64,000 bases of DNA from BMS3BBIN04 sp964552465 (lineage in GTDB: Bacteria > Electryoneota > Electryoneia > Electryoneales > Electryoneaceae): positions 62,001 to 126,000 of the forward strand of contig CAZKGR010000004.1 in the NCBI GenBank assembly GCA_964552465.1. The letters are read 5' to 3'. Of this stretch, positions 53,650-61,271 are shown piece by piece (position 1 is the stretch's first letter; the number at the start of each line of letters is the position of its first letter). Position numbers and translations under genes: made by a program. The notes beneath the pieces were generated by a model. It worked only from the letters and a program-made list of their open reading frames with translations. It had not been told where the DNA came from and searched no databases.

Positions 53650-54579
53650 ATGGGTACAGCATTTCTCTTTCCTGGGCAAGCCAGCCAATTCGTGGGCATG
53701 GGGAAAGACCTCTACGACCAGTTTGACAAAGCACGCGAGTTGTTTGATCGTGCGGATACCGCTCTCCCGTTTGATTTGAAACGGCTATGTTTCGATGGTC
53801 CCAACGAAGAGTTGACCCAAACCCGTGTTACTCAACCCGCCATCTTTGTTGTTTCCGTGATTGCATCAAACCTGTTGCGGCCAGTGTTACGGCCGAGTGC
53901 AACTGCCGGGCACAGCTTGGGTGAGTATTCGGCTTTGGTATCAGCGGGTGCAATGACGTTTGAGGATGGCCTGTCGTGCGTTGCGTTGCGCGGTGAGTTG
54001 ATGCAGAACGCTGGTGATGTACGTCCCGGAACGATGGCAGCCGTCATCGGGCTTGATGGCGATAAAGTTGTTGAGCTGTGTGAGGAAAGCTCATCATCGG
54101 ATGAGGTCGTCGTCCCGGCGAACTATAATAGTCCTGGTCAGATTGTGGTCTCGGGCGATGTGGCGGCAGTGCAACGGGCGGTTGCGGGTGCCAAGCCTGC
54201 CGGCGCCAAGTTGGCAAAGCTGCTGAACGTGTCAGGTGCTTTTCATTCGCCGTTGATGGCGCCTGCCGCTGATGAGCTGGCGAAAAAGCTCAATGACACT
54301 CCGATTACCACGCCTGAAGTCCCAGTTTACTTGAACGTAACAGGTCAAGCCTCGAGTGATCCTGGCGAAATCCGGAATCGTTTGAACGATCAGTTGACTC
54401 ATCCAGTAAAGTGGGAGCAATCGCTTAAAGCGATGGCGGGTGATGGAGCAGATCGTTTTCTGGAAGTTGGACCGGGCAGTGTTTTGCAAGGACTGGTTAA
54501 GCGAGTAGTAAAGGGCGTACCCTTCGGCGGCGCAGGAACCGTCGAGCAGATTAACGAATGTTTGTCGTTAATTTCATAG
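53650..54579 (+). CDS. fabD: Malonyl-CoA:ACP transacylase
   Basis: 309 residues. ATG 53650 has AGGGG 5 nt upstream; ATG 53647 is adjacent. F-P-G-Q-A-S-Q opens the protein. The active site is G-H-S-L-G-E-Y-S (Ser) and G-A-F-H-S-P-L-M (His). P-V-Y-L-N-V-T-G and the C-terminal E-V-G-P-G-S-V-L-Q-G-L complete the family pattern. It loads malonyl groups onto ACP for FabH/FabF. Confidence 0.95.
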   Translation: MGTAFLFPGQASQFVGMGKDLYDQFDKARELFDRADTALPFDLKRLCFDGPNEELTQTRVTQPAIFVVSVIASNLLRPVLRPSATAGHSLGEYSALVSAGAMTFEDGLSCVALRGELMQNAGDVRPGTMAAVIGLDGDKVVELCEESSSSDEVVVPANYNSPGQIVVSGDVAAVQRAVAGAKPAGAKLAKLLNVSGAFHSPLMAPAADELAKKLNDTPITTPEVPVYLNVTGQASSDPGEIRNRLNDQLTHPVKWEQSLKAMAGDGADRFLEVGPGSVLQGLVKRVVKGVPFGGAGTVEQINECLSLIS

Positions 54580-54632
54580 GTATCTGACAGTGTCCGGCAG
54601 TTGCCGGACGCGGATGAAGAGAAGGAATAGAT

Positions 54633-55376
54633 ATGGGTCAGCTTCAAGGCAAAATTGCATGGGTTACCGGTAGTGCTCGAGGGATTGGTCGCTCCATAGC
54701 GGAAAAGCTCGCTGAAGAGGGCGCCACGTTGATCATTCACGACATTCTTGAGGATGTCGCAAAGGAAACTGCCGAAGAATTTCGCAGTTTCGGATACAGG
54801 GCAACAGCGATAGCCAGTGACGTTTCCATTGCTGAAGATGTCGAATCGACTGTCGGTCGGATACTCGCGGAGCATGAACGTATCGATATCTTGGTGAACA
54901 ATGCCGGGGTTACTCGTGACAACTTGATCATGCGGATGAAGGAAGAGGATTGGGATCTCGTGCTTAAGGTAAATCTGAAGGGCGCGTTCCTGACCACGAA
55001 AGCTGTCACCCGCACGATGATGAAGCAACGTTACGGCAAGATCGTCAACATTGCCTCAGTTGTTGGTGTGATGGGTAACGCAGGCCAGGCGAACTATTCC
55101 GCCTCGAAGGCGGGTTTGATTGGCTTCACCAAGTCGACGGCGAAAGAGCTGGCAGCGCGCGGGGTTACAGTTAACGCAGTCGCTCCGGGTTACATCGAAA
55201 CGGAGATGACGGCGAAATTACCACCTGCGGCCCGCGAAGTCTTCTTGCAGCAGACACCGTTGAATCGTCCCGGCAAGCCGGAAGACGTGGCTGAGGCTGT
55301 TGCATGGCTGGCGTCCGACCAATCCGCTTTCATCACTGGTCAGGTGTTGCATGTGGACGGTGGGATGATCATGTAG
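54633..55376 (+). CDS. fabG: 3-oxoacyl-ACP reductase
   Basis: 247 residues, classical SDR. T-G-S-A-R-G-I-G binds NADPH. N-N-A-G-V-T-R-D-N-L and Y-S-A-S-K-A-G are textbook FabG, as is the end W-L-A-S-D-Q-S-A-F-I-T-G-Q-V-L-H-V-D-G-G. It reduces beta-ketoacyl-ACP in elongation. GAAGGAA lies upstream of the ATG, and a small hairpin (TCCGGCA/TGCCGGA) sits in the fabD-fabG gap. Confidence 0.95.
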   Translation: MGQLQGKIAWVTGSARGIGRSIAEKLAEEGATLIIHDILEDVAKETAEEFRSFGYRATAIASDVSIAEDVESTVGRILAEHERIDILVNNAGVTRDNLIMRMKEEDWDLVLKVNLKGAFLTTKAVTRTMMKQRYGKIVNIASVVGVMGNAGQANYSASKAGLIGFTKSTAKELAARGVTVNAVAPGYIETEMTAKLPPAAREVFLQQTPLNRPGKPEDVAEAVAWLASDQSAFITGQVLHVDGGMIM

Positions 55377-55441
55377 TGTGATACACAAAGAACAGAAAAC
55401 GATAACAGAAGAGAACACCATTTTCAGGAAGGGATCCAACC

Positions 55442-55687
55442 ATGGCAAACGACGCACAGATTCAGAAGGTCAAAGAGATCATTGCGGAACAGCTCGGTGT
55501 AGACATGGGCGAAGTGACGATGGAAGCGTCATTCATCGATGATCTCGGTGCTGATTCGCTGGATACGGTTGAACTCGTGATGGCGTTTGAAGAAGCGTTT
55601 GAAATTGAAATTCCAGATGAAGATGCTGATAAGATGCAGACCGTCGGCACAGCGATTGAGTATCTCGACACCAAAATTAATGCGTGA
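55442..55687 (+). CDS. acpP: Acyl carrier protein
   Basis: 81 residues, acidic. The phosphopantetheine attachment serine is in L-G-A-D-S-L-D-T-V-E-L. The helix E-E-A-F-E-I-E-I-P-D-E-D-A is standard for fatty-acid ACP. A GGAAGGGATCC ribosome site precedes the ATG. The stop is next to the fabF start. Confidence 0.97.
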   Translation: MANDAQIQKVKEIIAEQLGVDMGEVTMEASFIDDLGADSLDTVELVMAFEEAFEIEIPDEDADKMQTVGTAIEYLDTKINA

Positions 55688-55695
55688 GCCAAACC

Positions 55696-56937
55696 ATGGC
55701 TAAACGTGTATTCATTACCGGCATGGGAACGATCTCTCCGATTGGCCTGAATACAGGTGCAACGTGGGAAGCGCTGAAGGCCGGAACGTCAGGTGCGGGT
55801 CCAATCACCCGGTTTGATCCAACAAATCATAAGACAAAGTTCGCCTGCGAAGTGAAGGACTTTGATCCATCGGAGTATATGGATCGTAAGGAAGCCAAGC
55901 GGATGGACTTGTTTTCCCAGTTCGCGATGGCAAGTGCAATTGAAGCCGTAGAGTCTGCAGATTTCGATTTTGAGTCTGTGGATCCTGACCGAATCGGTGT
56001 GGTATATGGTTCCGGTATGGGTGGAATGATGATTTATGAACAATCGTGGCAGAAGCTCGAAAGGGATGGTCCGAGCCGAATCAGCCCGTTGTTCATTCCG
56101 ATGTTGATCGGTGACATCATTCCGGGTCATATCTCCATGCGCTACAACATGAAGGGTCCGAACTACGGTGTGCAGTCAGCTTGTGCAACGTCATCCCACG
56201 CACTTGGTCTGGCTCTCATGCACCTGCGCGCAGGTGATGCGGACGTGATGGTTACTGGTGGATCGGAAGCGCCATTGACGCGACTGGGCACAGCCGGTTT
56301 CAATTCGGCACGCACACTGTCCACCCGAAATGATGATCCTCAGCGCGCGAGCCGTCCATTTGATCTCAACCGCGATGGATTTGTAATGGGTGAAGGTGCA
56401 TCGACTTTCGTGCTCGAGACAGAAGAACACGCTCGTGCCCGTGGTGCAAAGGTTTTCGGGGAACTTGCAGGCTATGGGTTCACTGGGGACGCGCATCACT
56501 TGACGGCTCCAGCGCCGGATCATGAGGGCGCGCAACGTTCCATGAAGCTGGCGTTAAAGAGTGCAGATCTCGAGACCACCGATGTTGACTACATCAATGC
56601 TCACGGTACGTCAACCGACCTGAATGATCGCAATGAAACTATCGCGATCAAAAAGGTTTTCGGTGACCACGCCCTCAAGACTGCGATCAGTTCGACAAAG
56701 TCGATGACTGGTCATTTACTCGGCGCTGCAGGCGCGATGGAGATGTTCGCCTGCGTGATGGCGTTGCAGGAAGGCGTGATCCCCCCGACGATTAACTATG
56801 AGACCCCGGACCCGGAGTGCGATCTCGATTACACGCCGAATGTGGCATGTAAAAGGGATATTAACATCGCGATGTCAAACACGTTCGGTTTTGGTGGTCA
56901 TAATGCGTCACTCGTCTTGAAGCGAGTGGACGAGTAG
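55696..56937 (+). CDS. fabF: 3-oxoacyl-ACP synthase II
   Basis: 413 residues from ATG 55696; a GTG at 55684 overlapping acpP is possible. The triad is Cys in Q-S-A-C-A-T-S, His in N-A-H-G-T-S-T and His in M-T-G-H-L-L-G-A-A-G. G-F-G-G-H-N-A closes the protein. It condenses malonyl-ACP with acyl-ACP in elongation. Translationally close to acpP and followed by rnc 13 bp later. Confidence 0.96.
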   Translation: MAKRVFITGMGTISPIGLNTGATWEALKAGTSGAGPITRFDPTNHKTKFACEVKDFDPSEYMDRKEAKRMDLFSQFAMASAIEAVESADFDFESVDPDRIGVVYGSGMGGMMIYEQSWQKLERDGPSRISPLFIPMLIGDIIPGHISMRYNMKGPNYGVQSACATSSHALGLALMHLRAGDADVMVTGGSEAPLTRLGTAGFNSARTLSTRNDDPQRASRPFDLNRDGFVMGEGASTFVLETEEHARARGAKVFGELAGYGFTGDAHHLTAPAPDHEGAQRSMKLALKSADLETTDVDYINAHGTSTDLNDRNETIAIKKVFGDHALKTAISSTKSMTGHLLGAAGAMEMFACVMALQEGVIPPTINYETPDPECDLDYTPNVACKRDINIAMSNTFGFGGHNASLVLKRVDE

Positions 56938-56950
56938 TGGGGGTATTGCG

Positions 56951-57748
56951 GTGAGTTGGTGGCCAAGCTGGCTTCGTCCAGGGCGGAAGCGTTCACATCG
57001 TCCGGGAGCTGAGCGGTCCATGGAGCAGCTGGAACAGCAAATCGGATACCGCTTCAGGAAGCGGAGTTTGCTGGACAGCGCGCTCAAGCACCGCAGCGTG
57101 ATCGTTGCAACGGGTGAAACTCGTGAGGCAACGAACGAGCGCCTTGAATTTCTCGGCGATGCTGTACTCGATCTCGTAGTCAGGGAAGAGCTATTGCTCC
57201 ATTTCCCGCGAGCGCGAGAGGGACAGCTGACGCGCTACAAGAGTATGCAAGTCAGCGGACGTCAGCTTGCACGACTGGCTCGGCAGATGGAACTCGGGAT
57301 GTATTTACAAATGAGTTCCGGAGAAGAGCGCAGCGGTGGACGCAACCGTAGCAGCATCCTCGAGGATGCATTGGAAGCATTGATCGGTGCGATTTATCTC
57401 GATGGTGGTTTGATCCCAGCGCAACGATTCATTTACCGGTTCGTATCGCGGAAAATTACCCCGGGCAAAGTTCCGGAGCGTGACAAAAACCACAAGAGCT
57501 TGTTGCTTGAACATGTGCAATCACGTGGATTGAGCCACCCACTTTATAATGTCGTAACTGAAGATGGTCCCGATCACGCGAAAATGTTTACTGTAAACGT
57601 AGTTGTCGATGATCATGTTTACGGTACTGGTGAAGGTCGCAGTAAAAAGCAGGCAGAGCAGAGCGCAGCGCGCGAAGCTTTGCGGCAAATAAAGCGCAAC
57701 GGCATGGACAACGACAATACCGACGATGAAACTTCATCCCAGAGCTGA
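56951..57748 (+). CDS. rnc: Ribonuclease III
   Basis: 265 residues from GTG 56951. An ATG at 57020 would drop a basic 23-residue N-terminal extension; the GTG has GGGGG 8-9 nt upstream. The catalytic signature is N-E-R-L-E-F-L-G-D-A-V-L-D, and the second acidic site is E-D-A-L-E-A-L-I-G-A-I-Y-L-D. A double-stranded RNA-binding domain begins near residue 180 (L-L-E-H-V-Q-S-R-G) and ends K-K-Q-A-E-Q-S-A-A-R-E-A-L. It processes rRNA and structured mRNA. The fabF-rnc linkage is common. Confidence 0.95.
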   Translation: MSWWPSWLRPGRKRSHRPGAERSMEQLEQQIGYRFRKRSLLDSALKHRSVIVATGETREATNERLEFLGDAVLDLVVREELLLHFPRAREGQLTRYKSMQVSGRQLARLARQMELGMYLQMSSGEERSGGRNRSSILEDALEALIGAIYLDGGLIPAQRFIYRFVSRKITPGKVPERDKNHKSLLLEHVQSRGLSHPLYNVVTEDGPDHAKMFTVNVVVDDHVYGTGEGRSKKQAEQSAAREALRQIKRNGMDNDNTDDETSSQS

Positions 57749-57824
57749 GTTGTTGTGTTAGTGCGCAGGAATTCGGAAACCGATTAGCTTAACATCACGA
57801 ACAGCTCATTAAGAGGGGACGAGC

Positions 57825-58982
57825 ATGGATTACTTTATTGACGATTTCCAACAGGAATTGGTCAAACAGGCGAATAGAATCGGTAAGGAAAAGATTCGAC
57901 CGGTCGCAGCCGAGCTGGATGTGAGCGGCGAGTTCCCATGGGACATCGTAAAAGTATTTGCGGAGTCTGGCTTTTACGGCCTTTGGGTACCAGAAGAATA
58001 CGGTGGTGTCAGCCGTGGCATCATGGATCTCGTGCTGGTGACTGAAGAATTGTCCAAGTTCTGTGGCGGTATCTCGCTGGCAGTTGCCGCGAGTGCCCTG
58101 GGCACATTCCCAATCGTGATTTCCGGCAATGACAAGCAGAAGGAGAAGTATCTCCCAATGTTGGCTGCTGGCGAAGGACTTGCTGCCTTTGGTTTGACTG
58201 AAGCGGCTGCTGGTTCGGATGCCGGCTCGATCCAGACTCGTGCGGTGAAGAAGGGAGACAAATACGTTCTCAACGGTGCCAAGGTATTCATCACCAACGG
58301 TGGCATAGCTGAAGTATATACAGTCATCGCCAGCACCGACCCGTCGAAGGGGACACGAGGCGCTTCTGCGTTTATCATTGAAAAGGGAACTCCCGGCTTC
58401 AGCTTCGGCAAGAAGGAAGACAAGATGGGTATCCGCGCCTCGGCGACTCAGGAGCTCATTTTCGAGGATTGCGAAATCCCGGAGGAAAACCGGATCGGTC
58501 GTGAGGGCGAAGGTTTCGCCGTCGCAATGAAGACGTTGGACAAAAGCCGCCCTGGTGTCGCTGCTCAGGCGTTGGGTATTGGCGCTGGCGCGTTGGAGCT
58601 GGCAACTCAGTACGCTGCCCAGCGTGAACAGTTCGGCCAGAGCATCATCCGTTTCCAGGCCATCCAGACCATGCTAGCAGATATGGCGACCAAGGTCGAA
58701 TCGGCTCGGGCGATGTTGTATGCAACCTCGCGGATGATTGACAACGGCGCGAAGTCATTCTCCAAGGAATCGGCGATGTGCAAGGTGTGGGCAGCGGATG
58801 TGGCGATGGAAGTCACGACAGACGCCGTGCAGATCTTCGGTGGCTACGGCTACATGCGTGACTACCCGGTTGAGAAGATGATGCGTGACGCAAAGATCAC
58901 CCAGATTTACGAAGGCACGAACCAGATTCAGCGTATGGTGATCGCACGTCACTTGATCAAGGAAGCCCAACGGGCGAGCTGA
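57825..58982 (+). CDS. Acyl-CoA dehydrogenase (short-chain/butyryl type)
   Basis: 385 residues. FAD-binding segments are A-F-G-L-T-E-A-A-A-G-S-D-A-G and F-I-T-N-G-G. The C-terminal helical domain has R-E-Q-F-G-Q-S-I and Q-I-F-G-G-Y-G-Y-M-R-D-Y. The catalytic Glu is in I-Y-E-G-T-N-Q-I-Q, as in short-chain/butyryl-CoA dehydrogenases. It would oxidise acyl-CoA to enoyl-CoA with electrons passed to ETF. No ETF or thiolase genes are in the window. GAGGGGAC lies before the ATG. A strong terminator follows at 59033. Confidence 0.94.
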   Translation: MDYFIDDFQQELVKQANRIGKEKIRPVAAELDVSGEFPWDIVKVFAESGFYGLWVPEEYGGVSRGIMDLVLVTEELSKFCGGISLAVAASALGTFPIVISGNDKQKEKYLPMLAAGEGLAAFGLTEAAAGSDAGSIQTRAVKKGDKYVLNGAKVFITNGGIAEVYTVIASTDPSKGTRGASAFIIEKGTPGFSFGKKEDKMGIRASATQELIFEDCEIPEENRIGREGEGFAVAMKTLDKSRPGVAAQALGIGAGALELATQYAAQREQFGQSIIRFQAIQTMLADMATKVESARAMLYATSRMIDNGAKSFSKESAMCKVWAADVAMEVTTDAVQIFGGYGYMRDYPVEKMMRDAKITQIYEGTNQIQRMVIARHLIKEAQRAS

Positions 58983-58991
58983 TGAAAACTA

Positions 58992-59025
58992 GCTCTGAGC
59001 TGTGAGCGCTGAGCTACGAGCTCTA
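58992..59025 (+). repeat. Degenerate heptad array (consensus GAGCTGT)
   Basis: AGCTCT is followed by GAGCTGT, GAGCGCT, GAGCTAC and GAGCTCT in strict 7-bp register. Its reverse complement matches the heptad array at 59321-59367, so the two arrays are inverted with respect to each other. Confidence 0.75.
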
Positions 59026-59032
59026 AAGCTTG

Positions 59033-59062
59033 CCACGGACTTTAGTCCGTGGCATTTTTAAT
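59033..59062 (+). terminator. Rho-independent terminator
   Basis: A perfect 9-bp stem GCCACGGAC/GTCCGTGGC, loop TTTA, followed by ATTTTTAA. It ends the transcript carrying the acyl-CoA dehydrogenase. Confidence 0.88.
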
Positions 59063-59089
59063 TATAAGCGAACCCTGGTCATCCAGCAG

Positions 59090-59213
59090 GTCATTCCGAA
59101 CGAAGCGCAGCAAAGTGAGGAAGATCCCGCTTCTCTCCTGACAGAATGCAACACATACCATTGGATAACCTAGACCTTCTTCATCCGTCACACGCGGATT
59201 CAGAATGACGACC
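59090..59213. repeat. Intergenic repeat-like element with GTCATTC termini
   Basis: The 124-bp segment starts GGTCATTCCGAACGAAG and ends GAATGACGACC, so GTCATTC is inverted at both ends. Sequences of this form (GTCATTC-C-G-A followed by an A-G-C-G-A-rich stretch) are familiar as dispersed intergenic repeats in many bacterial genomes. It contains no gene. Only one copy is in this window, so its repetitive nature is inferred. Confidence 0.45.
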
Positions 59214-59320
59214 GTGGCGCATTACAGTTGAGCTAATTAATCGAGCGTCCTGGTCTCGGTTCGACTCGGGTGCCGGAGTGATATCACGGGCATGCGAAAC
59301 CGGCATCTATTTTCTACATT

Positions 59321-59367
59321 GCTCACAGCTCACAGCTCACAGCTCACAGCTCACAGCTCACAGCTCA
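59321..59367 (+). repeat. Perfect heptad tandem repeat (GCTCACA)n
   Basis: Six perfect copies of GCTCACA plus five more bases lie 18 bp upstream of the asd start. Copy-number change here would alter the distance between any upstream promoter and the gene. The repeat is inside an upstream extension of the asd frame but is probably untranslated. Confidence 0.95.
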
Positions 59368-59384
59368 AGGTCAAGGTTAAGTCA

Positions 59385-60368
59385 ATGAAAATCGCAATTG
59401 GTGGTGCATCGGGGATTGTCGGGCAGACGTTGCTCGATCTGTTGTCCCGTGATCCATGGACGCAACACAGCGTTGTCGCATTCTCGAGCGAACGGTCAGC
59501 CGGCGGGACAGTTCAGCGTGGCGATGAAACGCTTGAACTGCTTCCTTTACCAGATGATCCGCCTGTCGGAGTTGACGTACTACTCAGTGCTTTGCCGAAC
59601 GATGTGGCGAAACGGGTTGTGCCACGATGGCGCGATGCGGGCGTGTTGGTCATTGACAAGAGTAGTGTGTTCCGGATGGATTCATCGGTGCCGTTGGTTG
59701 TGCCTGAGGTCAATGGGAACGTGATTGATCGCAGCCAACGTCTGATCGCCACGCCCAATTGCACAACGACGCCGGTCGCAGTTGCGTTGCAACCGATTCT
59801 TGACACGGTCGGGATCACAGACGTCCGTGTCAGCAGCTACCAGTCGGTATCGGGCGCGGGCAAACCAGCGTTGGATGCGTGGTCAGCTGAGGAACGGGGT
59901 GAGACGGTCACTGCTAGCCCTCTTGGTGGCACGATTCACAGGAATGTGATCCCATTGATCGGTTCGCTGGACGAGCACGGTCATTCCAGCGAAGAGCTGA
60001 AGCTGTCACGTGAGCTGGCGAAGATCCTCGACTTGTCTGAGCTACCGGTTGAATGTACGTGTGTGCGAGTACCGACATATGCCGGGCACGGCATGGCTGT
60101 CGAAGTTGGCACTGAGAAGCCAATCAGTCCGCAGGAAGCTGTCGAATTATGGAAGCTGATGGATGGTGTTGTTGTGCACGAAGACGTTTCGCAACCGCCA
60201 ACCGTGCTCGACGCGGCAGGACGTGACGAGGTGTTCATCGGACGGGTTCGACAACCGATCTCGCAGCGTAATGGACTACTGTTCTGGGTCGTATCGGACA
60301 ACCTGCGAAAGGGTGCGGCGACCAACGCGTTGCAGATTCTTGAGCAGTGGATGAATCTCCAGGCATGA
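59385..60368 (+). CDS. asd: Aspartate-semialdehyde dehydrogenase
   Basis: 327 residues from ATG 59385; the longer frame would translate the heptad repeat. N-terminal G-G-A-S-G-I-V-G-Q binds NADP. The catalytic Cys lies in T-P-N-C-T-T-T-P, and the phosphate/His site is V-P-T-Y-A-G-H-G. G-A-G-K-P-A-L-D and R-K-G-A-A-T-N-A-L are standard. It makes aspartate semialdehyde for lysine/diaminopimelate, threonine and methionine synthesis. No other genes of the pathway are adjacent. Confidence 0.94.
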   Translation: MKIAIGGASGIVGQTLLDLLSRDPWTQHSVVAFSSERSAGGTVQRGDETLELLPLPDDPPVGVDVLLSALPNDVAKRVVPRWRDAGVLVIDKSSVFRMDSSVPLVVPEVNGNVIDRSQRLIATPNCTTTPVAVALQPILDTVGITDVRVSSYQSVSGAGKPALDAWSAEERGETVTASPLGGTIHRNVIPLIGSLDEHGHSSEELKLSRELAKILDLSELPVECTCVRVPTYAGHGMAVEVGTEKPISPQEAVELWKLMDGVVVHEDVSQPPTVLDAAGRDEVFIGRVRQPISQRNGLLFWVVSDNLRKGAATNALQILEQWMNLQA

Positions 60369-60403
60369 AGCAAACTTGAGTATGCCATGAACCGGAGGGA
60401 CCC

Positions 60404-61252
60404 ATGAAATCGTCTTCGAACATAGGTCTACTCGTTGTTGTTCTGATTGTTGCCGGGTGCATGAGTCCTCACGACAAACAGCTTGACCGAGCGAACCACT
60501 TCAACAATATCCGCGAATATGATTCCGCTCGCATTGCTTACACGAAACTAATCGAGATGGATCCAGATGACGCCTCGAGCTGGTATTGGCGAGGTGCTTC
60601 AGCTCTGAATGCCGCAAGCCGGGTAGAGCGAACTCACCACGATTCGGCGCGGACGTATGAATGGGTATTTCGAGCCAGGGACGACTTGCACAAATCTCAC
60701 GAACTGGACCCGACCATGTGGATGCCATTGTACCAACTCGGCTATCTACATTTCAGGTTCGGCGATCCCGATTCAGCGATCAGTTATTATCAACAAGCCT
60801 TGGCTATCGATGATTCAGAACCGCAGGTTCGGATGCTGCTGGGCCGAGCATACGCTGCGGTGGGGGATACAGCAGCGGCCACACAGATCTGGGATGAGAT
60901 CATTCAAGACAATCCAGATCACTGGCCCACGCTTTTCAGCAATGCTCATATTACCCTGCAACAGGGGGATACTGCTCAAGCGATAGAACTCCACGAACAG
61001 TTAATTGACGCCAAACCTTCCGACGTCAACTCGCGAAGTCATCTTGCTGTATTGTATCTGCAATGGTCGGAGATAGATGATAGTACGCGCTTCCTGGAAG
61101 CGGGCAGGATACGCGACCAGCTCTTGCCAATGGATTCAATTAAGGGGTATGACATCAGTTACATGATGAACTACTATAAGGGTGATACCCTTGCGAAGCG
61201 TGCGGATTCATTGGTATTGGTTCGACTTGCACCCGAGCGATTTGCGAGATAA
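60404..61252 (+). CDS. TPR-repeat lipoprotein
   Basis: 282 residues. The lipobox is V-L-I-V-A-G-C-M, with Cys near residue 19. At least five TPR units follow (Y-D-S-A-R-I-A-Y-T-K-L-I-E-M-D-P, S-W-Y-W-R-G-A-S-A-L-N, A-I-S-Y-Y-Q-Q-A-L-A-I-D-D, L-L-G-R-A-Y-A-A-V-G-D-T). A GGAGGGACCC ribosome site precedes the ATG. A membrane-tethered scaffold is likely; the partner is unknown. It converges with glnE. Confidence 0.85.
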   Translation: MKSSSNIGLLVVVLIVAGCMSPHDKQLDRANHFNNIREYDSARIAYTKLIEMDPDDASSWYWRGASALNAASRVERTHHDSARTYEWVFRARDDLHKSHELDPTMWMPLYQLGYLHFRFGDPDSAISYYQQALAIDDSEPQVRMLLGRAYAAVGDTAAATQIWDEIIQDNPDHWPTLFSNAHITLQQGDTAQAIELHEQLIDAKPSDVNSRSHLAVLYLQWSEIDDSTRFLEAGRIRDQLLPMDSIKGYDISYMMNYYKGDTLAKRADSLVLVRLAPERFAR

Positions 61253-61264
61253 ATCTCATTTTTC
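61246..61264 (+). terminator. Weak terminator at the convergent gene end
   Basis: GAGAT/ATCTC with a 2-nt loop overlaps the stop codon of the TPR lipoprotein and is followed by ATTTTTC. The stem is only 5 bp, so the call is tentative. Confidence 0.35.
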
Positions 61265-61271
61265 ATGCATT

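Noticed and set aside
59321..59367. CRISPR-like array
   Set aside because: The unit is 7 bp, directly tandem and without spacers; it is a microsatellite. No cas gene is present.
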